DNA of 64,000 nt from an uncultured Cohaesibacter sp. (GTDB lineage: Bacteria; Pseudomonadota; Alphaproteobacteria; Rhizobiales; Cohaesibacteraceae), in contig NZ_OY782763.1 in NCBI RefSeq assembly GCF_963678225.1, positions 868,001 through 932,000 of the forward strand, read 5' to 3'. This document shows positions 46,619-55,952 of this stretch, in pieces. How positions within the stretch are numbered: the first letter of the stretch is position 1; every line of letters starts with the position of its first letter. The notes below the pieces were generated by a model. It did no database searches and was not told the DNA's origin. It saw only the letters and a program-made list of their open reading frames with translations. The translations under genes were made by a program, and so were the position numbers.

Positions 46619-46657
46619 AAAAGCCCGCCATTCATAAGATCGGCGGGCTTTTCTTTT
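46619..46657. terminator. Bidirectional terminator psuG/cckA
   Basis: AAGCCCGCC pairs with GGCGGGCTT around 12 nt, with T-rich tails on both strands, between the convergent psuG and cckA genes. Confidence 0.88.
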
Positions 46658-46689
46658 GTCTTTATCGTATTTTTCACTAAAGCACGCGC

Positions 46690-49350
46690 TTACGCGTCGT
46701 CAAGCATTTCCTTGATCTTGGTAGCCAGCTGCTTCAAGGAGAATGGCTTGGGCAGGAAGCCGAATTCTTCATTATCCGGCAAATTCTTGCGGAAGGCTTC
46801 CTCTGCATAGCCAGACATGAATATGACCTTCAGCTCAGGTCGGATCTTGCGCAACTCGCCCAGCATGGTCGGGCCATCCATCTCCGGCATGACCACGTCA
46901 GACACCACCAAATCAATCGGCTCATCGATCTCATGGATCAACTCAAGCGCCTCGGCCCCGGACCCGGCCTCGTAGACCTGATAGCCACGCGAGGCCAGAG
47001 CACGAGCGGCAAAGGCACGCACAGCCTCTTCGTCTTCCACCAGCAGAATCGTTGCGTTACCAGTCAGATCGGTTACAGCAGGAGGAGCTTCGCTGACGAC
47101 TTCCTTGCCCGCTTCGTCAGCAGCCACTTCAAGTGCCTGCTGCTCGGGATCATCGGTTGCCACCGCGTCAATGGTCGCCGCCTTGGCCTCTTCCACATAA
47201 CGCGGCAAGAAGATGCGGAAGGTCGTCCCCTCGCCCATCTCGCTCTCAAGAAAGATGAAGCCACCCGTCTGTTTGATGATGCCATAAACGGTTGACAGGC
47301 CAAGACCGGTGCCTTTGCCCACATCTTTGGTCGAGAAGAAAGGCTCGAAAATCTTGTCGCGAATATCTGCTGGAATGCCAGTACCGCTGTCGACCACTTC
47401 CAGAAGCACATAGTCAGCCGTTTCCAGCTGCTTGTAGGGCATTTCCTCAGCTTCGTCCTTGCCCATATTGCGCGTCTGAATGGTCAGATGTCCCCCATCC
47501 GGCATAGCATCGCGCGCATTCACGGCCAAGTTGACAATCACCTGCTCAAGCTGGTTGAGGTCTGCCTTGACCGGCCAGAGATCGCGTCCATGCACCAGAT
47601 CAAGATCGACCTTTTCGCCGAGCAGACGATCCAGCAAGATCGAGAGATCAGCCAGAACATCCCCCAGCGCAAGCACCTGCGGGCGCAAGGTCTGGCGGCG
47701 TGAGAAGGCCAGAAGCTGCCGCACAAGTGAGGCGGCGCGGTTGGCATTCTGCTTGATATTCATGATGTCCTGGAAGGCCGGATCACTCGGACGATGGCTG
47801 GTCAGCAACAGATCAGAGAAGCCGATAATTGCGGTCAGCACATTGTTAAAGTCATGGGCAACACCACCGGCCAGCTGGCCAACGGCCTGCATTTTCTGGC
47901 TTTGGGAGAATTGTTCCTCAAGGGCCCGCTGTTCTGTGGTTTCAAGCGCATAGACAATGATCTGCTCATCATCCCCTTCGCTATCTTCCACACCGGAAAG
48001 GAAGAAGCGCACAGTGCGATTCTTGTCTTCGGCAAGTTGGCATTCCACCGGCAGAATATTGCTCTGGCCTTTAAGAGCCATTTCGATCGATGCCGTCAGA
48101 TTCTCGCGGTCTTTCTCAGCAACCAGATTAAGGATCGACGGCGTCTTTTCTTCACCCTCGCCCTCCTGCACACCATTTTCTGTGGGCACTTCAGCCTTGA
48201 ACATGCGCGCAAAGGGGGCATTGGTGCGCAATACGCGACCATCGCCCGTCAGAGCGGCAATAGCAATCGGGGTGTTGTTGAAGAAGCGGGCAAAGCGCAC
48301 CTCGGCAACCCGCAACTCCTCGGAAATATCCTCGCCCGGACTTCTGTTCAGCACCAGCGTACGAGACGCCCCCGGCGTGCCGTCAGAAGCCATCGGCACG
48401 CGATGCATCAGGCGTACCGGCAAGCTCTGGCCGTTGCTCTTGACCAGATCCAGATCGATCATCTCGGTTTTTGGCATTCCCGGCGCGCTATTGGCCGCTT
48501 CCAGAAGGGCTGTTCCGTCTCCGGGGACCAACTCATTGAGGTTCAATTGCCGAGGCTCGAACTGCGCCAGATCATAGCCCAGCCAATCCGCCAGCGTAGC
48601 GTTCATATAGATGACGCGTCCATCCGGCTCAGCCGAGAAAAAGCCTGCCGGAGCATGGTCGAGATAATTGATGGCAAGCTGCAGTTCTTGAAAGATATTT
48701 TCCTGCCGCTCACGATCACGCGTGATGTCGCTGACCTGCCAGACGAAGAGATCCTCAACTTTGCCACTGACCCCGATATCCCGCATTTTGCGCACACGGA
48801 TACGGAACCAGCGCGCCTGCGCTTCATGCTCGTCATCGTCCCCGCCGCTTGGCGCCTTGAACAGGCGAAATTCCTCAAGCGCCGGACGACCGGAGCGCAC
48901 GGCCTCAGACAGGCGATAGATGGCCTCGGCTGCGTCGGGTTCGCCAGCAAAGCTACGCTCTATGGATCGAATAGCCGAGGCATCCTCGGCCCCCGTCAGG
49001 CGGGCATATTCGGTATTGGCATAAACGAGCCTGTCCTTTCCATCGCAGACAAGGATCCCCTCATTCATACTATCCACAAATTGTCGCGTCAGATGTGGTG
49101 CTGGCGCCGGATTGCCCAGCTGTATCAACCCCACGGCAAAGCCCAGCAGAGAGAGAATCCCCAAGCCAGCCAGAACGCTCAGAAACACCAACTGGATCTG
49201 ACCACCGATCTCGCCTTTAAAAACGACCAGGGCAACGGCCACACCAACAAGAAGAAAAGCAAGCAACAACAGCCACTTGATACTTCCAGATCCTTCACTG
49301 TGATCGATCATGGCCGGCTCCATGTTTTCCTGACCTGTCAGCTTGCCCAT
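46690..49350 (-). CDS. cckA: Cell-cycle hybrid histidine kinase/phosphatase CckA
   Basis: CckA feeds phosphate through ChpT to the master regulator CtrA and is at the top of alphaproteobacterial cell-cycle and motility control. The 886-residue protein has two N-terminal membrane helices (about 26-45 and 54-77), PAS-type regions (about 90-215, 220-340 and 345-475), the HisKA H499 in [17 protein letters not shown], an HATPase domain with [24 protein letters not shown], and a receiver with D818 in [12 protein letters not shown]. The length exceeds Caulobacter CckA by about 200 residues. Position beside flhB is usual in Rhizobiales. Confidence 0.94.
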   Translation of the reverse strand: MGKLTGQENMEPAMIDHSEGSGSIKWLLLLAFLLVGVAVALVVFKGEIGGQIQLVFLSVLAGLGILSLLGFAVGLIQLGNPAPAPHLTRQFVDSMNEGILVCDGKDRLVYANTEYARLTGAEDASAIRSIERSFAGEPDAAEAIYRLSEAVRSGRPALEEFRLFKAPSGGDDDEHEAQARWFRIRVRKMRDIGVSGKVEDLFVWQVSDITRDRERQENIFQELQLAINYLDHAPAGFFSAEPDGRVIYMNATLADWLGYDLAQFEPRQLNLNELVPGDGTALLEAANSAPGMPKTEMIDLDLVKSNGQSLPVRLMHRVPMASDGTPGASRTLVLNRSPGEDISEELRVAEVRFARFFNNTPIAIAALTGDGRVLRTNAPFARMFKAEVPTENGVQEGEGEEKTPSILNLVAEKDRENLTASIEMALKGQSNILPVECQLAEDKNRTVRFFLSGVEDSEGDDEQIIVYALETTEQRALEEQFSQSQKMQAVGQLAGGVAHDFNNVLTAIIGFSDLLLTSHRPSDPAFQDIMNIKQNANRAASLVRQLLAFSRRQTLRPQVLALGDVLADLSILLDRLLGEKVDLDLVHGRDLWPVKADLNQLEQVIVNLAVNARDAMPDGGHLTIQTRNMGKDEAEEMPYKQLETADYVLLEVVDSGTGIPADIRDKIFEPFFSTKDVGKGTGLGLSTVYGIIKQTGGFIFLESEMGEGTTFRIFLPRYVEEAKAATIDAVATDDPEQQALEVAADEAGKEVVSEAPPAVTDLTGNATILLVEDEEAVRAFAARALASRGYQVYEAGSGAEALELIHEIDEPIDLVVSDVVMPEMDGPTMLGELRKIRPELKVIFMSGYAEEAFRKNLPDNEEFGFLPKPFSLKQLATKIKEMLDDA

Positions 49351-49420
49351 CTGGTGTGTCCCTGCCTTGCTTAGCGGCTATGCCTTCTAGAATCGTTGGT
49401 CTTCAAGTTGCCTGAAAACT

Positions 49421-50506
49421 TCAGTTGCGGCTAGACCAACTTGACCGATTTTTCAGTTTCATGATGTAGCTGATCACTTCAGCAACAGCTTTATAGTGTT
49501 CTTCAGGAACTTCATCGTCGATTTCAACGGTGGCATAGAGCGCCCGGGTCAGAGGCGGATTCTGGATGATCGGAATCTCATGCTCGCGAGCAATCTCGCG
49601 AATGCGCATGGCTGTGTCATCCACCCCCTTGGCGATACAGACAGGCGCCTGCATGGCTCCAGCATCATATTTGAGCGCCACCGAATAATGCGTCGGGTTG
49701 GTCAGCACCACAGAGGCCTCGGGAACAGCGGCCATCATGCGCTTGCGGCTGCGCTCCATGCGCACCTGCCGCAGCTTGGCCTTGACCATCGGGTCACCTT
49801 CCTGCTGCTTGTATTCCTCTTTGACCTCACGCATGGTCATCTTCTGTTTCTCATGCCAGCGATTGCGCTGATAGAGATAGTCGATACCGGCAACCACCGC
49901 CATAAAGAGGATCACCCCGAAAATAAGCTTGATCGCCAGGCTTTGCACTAGCGGCAACAGCGCGAGCGGCTCCAGCCCGATCACGACGTCTAGCTTATCG
50001 CGCTCGGGATAGAGCAGAAACCAGAACAAGGCGCCAACGACACCGAGCTTGACCAGTCCTTTGGCAAAGTTGATGAGACTCTCTTTGGAAAAAAGGCGCT
50101 TGAAACCACTTGCCGGGCTGACCTTGGAGAGTTTTGGTTTGATGGGCTCGGTGGTAAAGACGAATCTGTGTTGAATGAGATTGCCGATCACGGCCACTGT
50201 CACAAGCGCCAACATGGGCAGAATAAGGATGCCGAGCATTGAATAACTCACTTTGGCCCAGAGCTGGGCCAGCAGTGAGCCGTTGATCGACAAGTCCCAG
50301 GAATGCTCGATGAAGCCCTTCAGATTGTTGGTAACACCCTTGGCGATATAGCCACCGAGCACAGCAAGCACCAGTCCGGTCCCCATCATGGAGAACCAGG
50401 CGGAAACTTCCTGACTTTTGGCCACATCGCCTTTCTTTATCGCGTCATCAAGACGCTTTTGCGTGGGCTCTTCCGACTTTTCTGAGTCGTCATTTTCATC
50501 GGCCAT
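49421..50506 (-). CDS. flhB: Flagellar export protein FlhB
   Basis: FlhB is the switch of the flagellar type III export gate. The 361-residue protein has four hydrophobic segments in the first 210 residues and the self-cleaving NPTHYSVALKY at N270, after which the cytoplasmic domain changes export specificity. The N-terminal EKSEEPTQKRLDDAIKKGDVAKSQEV is a family mark. It lies 52 bp downstream of fliR and upstream of cckA. Confidence 0.97.
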   Translation of the reverse strand: MADENDDSEKSEEPTQKRLDDAIKKGDVAKSQEVSAWFSMMGTGLVLAVLGGYIAKGVTNNLKGFIEHSWDLSINGSLLAQLWAKVSYSMLGILILPMLALVTVAVIGNLIQHRFVFTTEPIKPKLSKVSPASGFKRLFSKESLINFAKGLVKLGVVGALFWFLLYPERDKLDVVIGLEPLALLPLVQSLAIKLIFGVILFMAVVAGIDYLYQRNRWHEKQKMTMREVKEEYKQQEGDPMVKAKLRQVRMERSRKRMMAAVPEASVVLTNPTHYSVALKYDAGAMQAPVCIAKGVDDTAMRIREIAREHEIPIIQNPPLTRALYATVEIDDEVPEEHYKAVAEVISYIMKLKNRSSWSSRN

Positions 50507-50558
50507 GACAGTCTCCTAAATCCTGTCTTCCCAAATGCACTCACATATGCACGGCTCA

Positions 50559-51320
50559 TCACCGCACGATGAAATTGCCAAGCACCTCTTCGATATGTCC
50601 CAGATACCAGGTCATCATCGTGACCAGAAGCACCATCAACAACAACAGGCCAACAAAAATGTTGGCAGGCATTGCCAGAAAATACACCTGCAACTGGGGC
50701 ATAAGTCTGGATAGCAGCCCCAACGCAAACTGGAAGATCAGCCCATAGACGATAAAGGGCGACGACAGCTTAATGCCGATAACAAAAGATTCCGCCAGAA
50801 TATCCGTTGCATATTGTGCAATATCTCCAATCGGAATCGGCTGATTGACCGGAAACAGCTGATAGCTGTCATACATCGCCGCAATCATCAAGTAATGCAG
50901 ATTGGTGATGAAGATCATCGTCACGGCCAGCATGCTCAGAAAGGTACCAATCTGCACCGTCTGCTGGCCAGAAGACGGGTCCGACCCCATGGCAAAGCTC
51001 AACCCCATCTGGAAAGCAATTGTGGTCGCGGCAATCTGCAAGGCTGCCATCACCAGCTTGACGGAAAGCCCGATCAGGGCAGCCACAATCATCTCGCGCC
51101 CCATGGCAACGAGAATACCCGTAAAGGTGCCCGGCACTGCCCCATAGTTGCCCGAAACCATGGGATAGAGCACCAGACAGGTCATCAAGGCAATCACCAG
51201 CCTCAAACGCACAGAAACTGCCTGCTCGGAAAAAGCAGGCAGCAACATGAACAAAGTTCCGATCCGGGAAAAGATCAGAACAAAGATGTAGGCCGTTTGA
51301 GGAAGGAGATCGATGAGCAT
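50559..51320 (-). CDS. fliR: Flagellar export protein FliR
   Basis: FliR is an integral part of the export gate with FliP and FliQ. The 253-residue protein has about six membrane helices and the family motifs FSRIGTLFMLLPAFSEQAVSVRLRLVIAL and SFAMGSDPSSGQQT. Gap to fliQ is 36 bp. It is full length. Confidence 0.97.
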   Translation of the reverse strand: MLIDLLPQTAYIFVLIFSRIGTLFMLLPAFSEQAVSVRLRLVIALMTCLVLYPMVSGNYGAVPGTFTGILVAMGREMIVAALIGLSVKLVMAALQIAATTIAFQMGLSFAMGSDPSSGQQTVQIGTFLSMLAVTMIFITNLHYLMIAAMYDSYQLFPVNQPIPIGDIAQYATDILAESFVIGIKLSSPFIVYGLIFQFALGLLSRLMPQLQVYFLAMPANIFVGLLLLMVLLVTMMTWYLGHIEEVLGNFIVR

Positions 51321-51356
51321 GCTTCATTCGCACCGTCAGACGCTGGGCAAGAACCG

Positions 51357-51620
51357 TCAGCCTGAAATGGCACGCTCCATCAACATCCGCATATAAGTGC
51401 TCAACGTCGCCCCGAAAAAGGGCATCGTAATGAGGATCGTGAGAAAAATGGCAATGATCTTGGGTACAAACACCAAGGTCATTTCCTGAATCTGCGTCAA
51501 CGCCTGGAAAAGAGCAATGACCACACCAATCACCAACCCGACAACCATTGGCGGCGCAGCAATCTTGATCAGCACCCACACACCTTCACGTGCAATATCG
51601 AGCACTTCCGGACCGGTCAT
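51357..51620 (-). CDS. fliQ: Flagellar export protein FliQ
   Basis: The 87-residue protein with two membrane helices is the FliQ gate subunit. It contains the family motif PPMVVGLVIGVVIALFQALTQIQEMTL and then VFVPKIIAIFLTI. It lies between fliE and fliR. Confidence 0.97.
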   Translation of the reverse strand: MTGPEVLDIAREGVWVLIKIAAPPMVVGLVIGVVIALFQALTQIQEMTLVFVPKIIAIFLTILITMPFFGATLSTYMRMLMERAISG

Positions 51621-51692
51621 ATCAAATCTCCTTCAGATGGTGAGGCTAGAAACCGATCCGGTACGAAAAGGCGCGCAAAACGCGCCCTTTCA

Positions 51693-52013
51693 TTAGATTG
51701 GCATCTGCATGATCGACTCATAGGAGGAGATCACACGATCCCGAATGGATACCATCGTTTCCAACGCCACTTCGGTTTCAGCAACCGCAGTTACGACATC
51801 AACAACATCGGCCTTGCCCTCGATCATGGATGTCGCGGTTTTCTCGGCAACATCGCCCTTGTCGAGCACACCCTGAACACCGTCTTTGACCATCGCTCCG
51901 AAATCGGGTTTGGTATCGGCGGCCTTCTGAAGTGACTGGTCCGGGTTAGTCTGATTCGTAAGCTGTTGAGCTAGATTATAAGCGTTAGCAGCACTCAAGG
52001 AAGTATTAATCAT
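51693..52013 (-). CDS. fliE: Flagellar hook-basal body protein FliE
   Basis: FliE joins the MS ring to the proximal rod. The 106-residue protein ends in the typical region VVTAVAETEVALETMVSIRDRVISSYESIMQMPI, and DFGAMVKDGVQGVLDKGDVAEKTAT is in the middle. It follows flgC after 57 bp in the same direction. Confidence 0.95.
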   Translation of the reverse strand: MINTSLSAANAYNLAQQLTNQTNPDQSLQKAADTKPDFGAMVKDGVQGVLDKGDVAEKTATSMIEGKADVVDVVTAVAETEVALETMVSIRDRVISSYESIMQMPI

Positions 52014-52070
52014 TGGTTAACTCATCAGGCCCAGCACGGCCAATTGGGGTTGGGGTCGATTGGGAACGGA

Positions 52071-52481
52071 CTACGCCTTGAGAATGTCAAGCGTCTTGGT
52101 GACCATCTGACGGGTCGCGGTAATGACGTTAAGATTGGCCTGATAGCTTCTCTGCGCCTGTTGCAGGTCGGTCACTTCCATCAGGGAATTGACATTGGGA
52201 AGCTTCACATAGCCTTCATTATTGGCAGCCGGGTTGCCCGGATCATATTGCATGCGGAAGTCCGATTTATCGGGCAACACGCGACCCAATTCGACAAGAT
52301 TGGCCTCAACCTCCTTGTCAAACCGCGAGCGGAAGGATGGAATCTGGCGCCGATAAGGGTCCCCGCCCGGTTCCCTGGCCGTAGAATCCGAGTTGGCAAT
52401 GTTTTCCGAAATCACACGCATGCGTCCGCTTTGCGCATGCAGGCCGGAAGCTGCAATCATGATCGATTTCAGAAAATCCAT
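52071..52481 (-). CDS. flgC: Flagellar basal-body rod protein FlgC
   Basis: FlgC is a proximal rod protein. The 136-residue sequence has the rod N-terminus SIMIAASGLHAQSGRMRVISENIANSDST and the C-terminal YVKLPNVNSLMEVTDLQQAQRSYQANLNVI, which form the coiled rod core. The gap to flgB is 109 bp. Confidence 0.97.
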   Translation of the reverse strand: MDFLKSIMIAASGLHAQSGRMRVISENIANSDSTAREPGGDPYRRQIPSFRSRFDKEVEANLVELGRVLPDKSDFRMQYDPGNPAANNEGYVKLPNVNSLMEVTDLQQAQRSYQANLNVITATRQMVTKTLDILKA

Positions 52482-52590
52482 CTCGTCTTCTTCCTTTCTA
52501 TTGGCGCCGAAACTTCATTGATTCCGTACGCGTTTCAAAACTCGTCCGAGCCCAAGGCTCCGAACTATCGCTGAGAATTTTGCTCAGCCT

Positions 52591-52998
52591 CTAGCCTTTT
52601 CTGACTGCAGTGCGGATCATCCCCAAGCCCTTGGAATAAAGGCTGGCGACTGCCTGATAGTCCATCTGGTTGGCCGTCACTTTCATCATCTGCTCTTCCA
52701 AATTCACATTGTTGCCCGAGGGCGTCACTTCGAAACCGTCCACATCCTTGCCAACCAGCTTGTTATCGGGAAAGATCGCTTTTCCCTGCAAGTGATGACT
52801 GTTGGTCTTGCGTGTCTGCAGCCCGCTTTCGCGAGGGATATTGAGGACACTATCGAAATTGACCGGAGCAAGATCCTTGGCGTTATATTGAGGACTATCC
52901 GCGTTCGCGATATTTTCAGCCAACACGCGTTGCCTCGTTTGATGCCAGTGCATCTTGGAACGAAGCATCGAAAATAGTTTCAGATCTCCAATGGCCAA
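52591..52998 (-). CDS. flgB: Flagellar basal-body rod protein FlgB
   Basis: FlgB is the first proximal rod protein. The family sequence starts AIGDLKLFSMLRSKMHWHQTRQRVLAENIANADSPQYNAKDL. I place the start at a TTG (52998), which gives 135 residues, has GAGG 7 nt upstream and matches the family's usual start. An ATG at 53049 would add 17 residues (MKASPCIAAHSNSRGK) that do not resemble FlgB. It is the first gene of the flgB-flgC-fliE-fliQ-fliR-flhB set. Confidence 0.92.
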   Translation of the reverse strand: MAIGDLKLFSMLRSKMHWHQTRQRVLAENIANADSPQYNAKDLAPVNFDSVLNIPRESGLQTRKTNSHHLQGKAIFPDNKLVGKDVDGFEVTPSGNNVNLEEQMMKVTANQMDYQAVASLYSKGLGMIRTAVRKG

Positions 52999-53324
52999 AG
53001 GTTTGCCTCGTGAATTTGAGTGCGCAGCAATGCAAGGCGATGCCTTCATCAGCTCTTGCGGCAAATTTTGCCTATCAATTGGTTAACAAGTCATTAACGA
53101 ATTGGAAGTCACAAGAAAAATTGGCTGAAACCGGACTGTTCTGTAAAAAATTACAAGGGGTAAAATTTGCATTTTGCGTATAAAAACCGCCAAAAATATT
53201 TCAAGATCGTTAAAATGTTATCATAGATTCAGATTCGCTCGAGGCATGTTTTCCGCTGTGCGCAGAATTGGAAAGCACGAATCTGAATTCACAACGACTG
53301 AATAAAGACAAGATTGGAAACCCT
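52999..53324. other. Divergent control region between flgB and fliO
   Basis: The 326 bp have no convincing gene and are AT-rich from 53070 on. They hold the promoters of both flagellar units and a perfect CtrA box at 53083-53098. Confidence 0.7.
53083..53098. promoter_or_regulatory. CtrA-binding box (TTAA-N7-TTAAC)
   Basis: TTAACAAGTCATTAAC fits the CtrA consensus TTAA-N7-TTAA(C) at every fixed base. It lies 85 bp before flgB and about 230 bp before fliO. CtrA directly controls early flagellar genes in Caulobacter, and its kinase gene cckA is in this same window. Confidence 0.75.
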
Positions 53325-54980
53325 ATGTTGAGCATTGAAAGCGGAGTGCTTGTTCAGGTCCTGATCGGCTTTGGCGTGATCCTGATTTTGATATTTCTAC
53401 TGACATGGATCATGAAAAAGCTGAATCTCGTATCGGCACGCATTGCCAGACAGGGTGAAGATCCAAGGCTGTCAATCAAGGAAGTGATCGCGGTGGATCA
53501 CAAGCGTCGCCTGCTTCTGGTGCAGCGCGATCATGTCGAACATCTGTTGCTCATTGGCGGAGAATCCGACCTGTTGGTCGAACATCACATCCCCGCCCAG
53601 CAGATCCAGAAGCAGCCATCCCACGCTCAGATGCAGCCACAACAGGCAGCACCGGTTGTTCAACCGCCATTGACGCAGCCAGCTCCGGCACAGGCTAATC
53701 CAGCACAGCCGATGCCTGCCCAGCAGCCAGCATCTCAACCAAGCACAACAGCCGTTCATGGCATGCAGGCACAGCGTCAGACAGCCCCGGCCCAACAGCC
53801 AGGCTCCCCGACAGCGCCTCATATGCAGCGCCCTCAAGCCCCACAGCAAAGACCAGCGGCCCGCACAAGTGGCCCCGGCATGGCACCACCGGTCCATCCG
53901 GCTGAACGGAGCAACCTGCAAGCAAGAGACCCGCGAGCACAGCAAAGCCCTGTCCTTCATCAAGGCTCAGCATCCGAACAGAATAGACAGGACGCGCAGC
54001 GACCGACGAGACCAGAAGCACCTCGCCCGATGCATCCCGCAGTTTCTCAGGACCGCGGACAACACAACCCCGCGACGGCCCCCAACGCCCCCGAGGTTAG
54101 AGCCGACACTCCTGCACGCCCTCGTCCGGGACAGCATGTTGATCCCGTAAAGCGGACTCCTATCGCACCGCAGGATGATAGCGAAAAGTCTTCTTCTAAA
54201 GAGCAGGCCAAAGAGCAGGACAGCAAGCCTACGCTTCCTGTTGAGCGGGAAACCCCAGCGACCAAAGATCATGCTTCTGAAGCACAGTCCTCTGAAGCGC
54301 AGGCATCGCCTAAACCATCTTCTCCTGATCAGCCAGACAGTTCACAGAAGGAGCAGGAAACGCCCAAGCATCCCGCAGAAGAGAAGCGCGCCGAAGCAGA
54401 CAGGGCAACATCTGAACAGCAGCCTCCCCGTGCGCAAGGTTTGGCCTCAGCGGAAGCAGAGAAGAAAGCGACAAGCAAGATAACAGAGACGCCCTCTCAG
54501 CCAACTCAGCAGCTTGATCAGGCTTCTGGTGAGACATCGCAACAGGGCGACCACGAGGCAAATCAAATGCCATCCCCTCAGGCACAGCGCCCTCAGCCGA
54601 ATCGTCCCCGGCCACAAGCTCCCGGACCACGCACCCCAGAGGCAGCAGAGGCACAAGAGCCAAAGACACCACAGGCTCCTCAGCAAAATCCTGACGCTCC
54701 CAAAGAGGCTGGCGCGGATCAACGGGCACCAGCAACATCGCAGCCACAGCGCACCCGTTCAATGCCACAACAGCAACAAGTCCCTGCGGAACAGCGCAGA
54801 GATGAGCAAGCGCAACCTGGCCCATCTGCTGATGAAGCACAGGCACAGCATCAGCCCCAAGCCCCTTCGTCTGAAAAGACCAATCAGGAACCCGAAGTCG
54901 AGCCTCTCTCCAAATCCGCTTCGTATGATGACGAGATCAACAGGCTCCTGAATGAGCTTTCGAGCGAAATTAAAAAATGA
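53325..54980 (+). CDS. fliO: FliO-like flagellar protein with very long disordered tail
   Basis: The first about 85 residues are a FliO domain: one membrane helix (GVLVQVLIGFGVILILIFLLTWIM) and then RLSIKEVIAVDHKRRLLLVQRDHVEHLLLIGGESDLLVEHHI. The remaining about 460 residues are rich in Gln, Pro, Ala, Ser and Glu, with no fold visible, and end in a short conserved-looking helix DDEINRLLNELSSEIKK. FliO usually has 90-140 residues. The ATG at 53325 is chosen over an upstream TTG. It overlaps fliP by ATGA. FliO helps assembly of the FliP ring. Confidence 0.88.
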   Translation: MLSIESGVLVQVLIGFGVILILIFLLTWIMKKLNLVSARIARQGEDPRLSIKEVIAVDHKRRLLLVQRDHVEHLLLIGGESDLLVEHHIPAQQIQKQPSHAQMQPQQAAPVVQPPLTQPAPAQANPAQPMPAQQPASQPSTTAVHGMQAQRQTAPAQQPGSPTAPHMQRPQAPQQRPAARTSGPGMAPPVHPAERSNLQARDPRAQQSPVLHQGSASEQNRQDAQRPTRPEAPRPMHPAVSQDRGQHNPATAPNAPEVRADTPARPRPGQHVDPVKRTPIAPQDDSEKSSSKEQAKEQDSKPTLPVERETPATKDHASEAQSSEAQASPKPSSPDQPDSSQKEQETPKHPAEEKRAEADRATSEQQPPRAQGLASAEAEKKATSKITETPSQPTQQLDQASGETSQQGDHEANQMPSPQAQRPQPNRPRPQAPGPRTPEAAEAQEPKTPQAPQQNPDAPKEAGADQRAPATSQPQRTRSMPQQQQVPAEQRRDEQAQPGPSADEAQAQHQPQAPSSEKTNQEPEVEPLSKSASYDDEINRLLNELSSEIKK

Positions 54981-55804
54981 ACCTATTCAGCTCGAAAGAG
55001 ACGTCAGCTGCACGAGACCAAAAGCATAAAGGTACTCGGCCCCGATCATGGGGCCGTTTCCTGCTTCTAGGAGTCATGAGTTGCATTGCCATCGCAGCCT
55101 TATGCATGGTGATCTATCCCAACCCGGCCTTCGCCCAGCAGCTATCCATCGGCTTCGGGGATGACCTGACCTTAACAGAGCGCGCGGTTCAACTGGTCGC
55201 CCTGATCACGGTTCTGTCCCTTGCCCCCTCGATCCTGATCATGGTGACATCCTTCACCCGGATTGTCGTGGTGCTGTCTCTCTTACGCTCGGCGCTTGGC
55301 CTACAGACATCACCGCCCAACACGGTGATGGTATCACTGGCGCTGTTTCTGACAGCCTTCATCATGGCTCCCACCTTTGAGGAAGCTTATAATACCGGCA
55401 TCGAACCATTGGTGCAGGGAACGATCGAACCTGCCGAAGCGTTTGATCTCACATCTCGCCCCTTTCATCTTTTCATGCGACAGCATGTGCGGGAGAACGA
55501 CCTTGCGCTGTTTCTCGACATGGCCAATCAGGAGGCCCCGGAAACACCGGAAGATCTGAGCCTCCGCGTTCTCGTACCGGCCTTCATGATCAGTGAATTG
55601 AGACGAGGTTTCGAGATTGGCTTCCTGATCTATCTGCCTTTCATCATCATCGATCTGGTGGTCGCTTCCATTCTTATGTCGATGGGTATGATGATGTTGC
55701 CGCCAGTCGTGATCTCACTGCCGTTCAAGCTCATTTTCTTCGTGCTGATTGATGGCTGGAACTTGATCACAGGATCGCTCGTTCGAAGTTTTCTGGGGAG
55801 CTAG
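54977..55804 (+). CDS. fliP: Flagellar export protein FliP
   Basis: FliP builds the export gate core. The 275-residue protein has a longer than usual cytoplasmic lead (about 28 residues), then a signal-like helix ending PNPAFAQQ, then the family motifs LAPSILIMVTSFTRIVVVLSLLRSALGLQTSPPNTVMVSLALFLT and LVPAFMISELRRGFEIGFLIYLPFIIIDLVVASILMSMGMMMLPP. It is coupled to fliO. Confidence 0.97.
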   Translation: MNLFSSKETSAARDQKHKGTRPRSWGRFLLLGVMSCIAIAALCMVIYPNPAFAQQLSIGFGDDLTLTERAVQLVALITVLSLAPSILIMVTSFTRIVVVLSLLRSALGLQTSPPNTVMVSLALFLTAFIMAPTFEEAYNTGIEPLVQGTIEPAEAFDLTSRPFHLFMRQHVRENDLALFLDMANQEAPETPEDLSLRVLVPAFMISELRRGFEIGFLIYLPFIIIDLVVASILMSMGMMMLPPVVISLPFKLIFFVLIDGWNLITGSLVRSFLGS

Positions 55805-55841
55805 CCTCCCCTTTTCCATCACGGATACGACAAGAAATCCA

Positions 55842-55875
55842 AGCGGTGTGCCCTTCAGGGTGCCCCGCTCTTTTG
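55842..55875 (+). terminator. Terminator of the fliO-fliP operon
   Basis: AGCGGTGTGCCCT pairs with AGGGTGCCCCGCT (one mismatch and two G-T pairs) around 2 nt, followed by CTTTTG. It lies 37 bp past fliP. Confidence 0.65.
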
Positions 55876-55952
55876 TTATCCGCATTTCGCACTGCCCGGA
55901 CGATACGTCAGTCCATACCCCGGGGCATAACGTCATATTCAACAGGCCGAAA

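Noticed and set aside
47794-49374. A long open frame on the plus strand opposite cckA
   Set aside because: Composition is that of an antisense shadow (rich in His, Gln, Arg), and cckA on the other strand has clear kinase motifs.
53325-54980. The Pro/Gln-rich part of the fliO gene as a separate secreted or adhesin protein
   Set aside because: It is one uninterrupted frame with the FliO domain and is coupled to fliP; there is no second start with a ribosome site.
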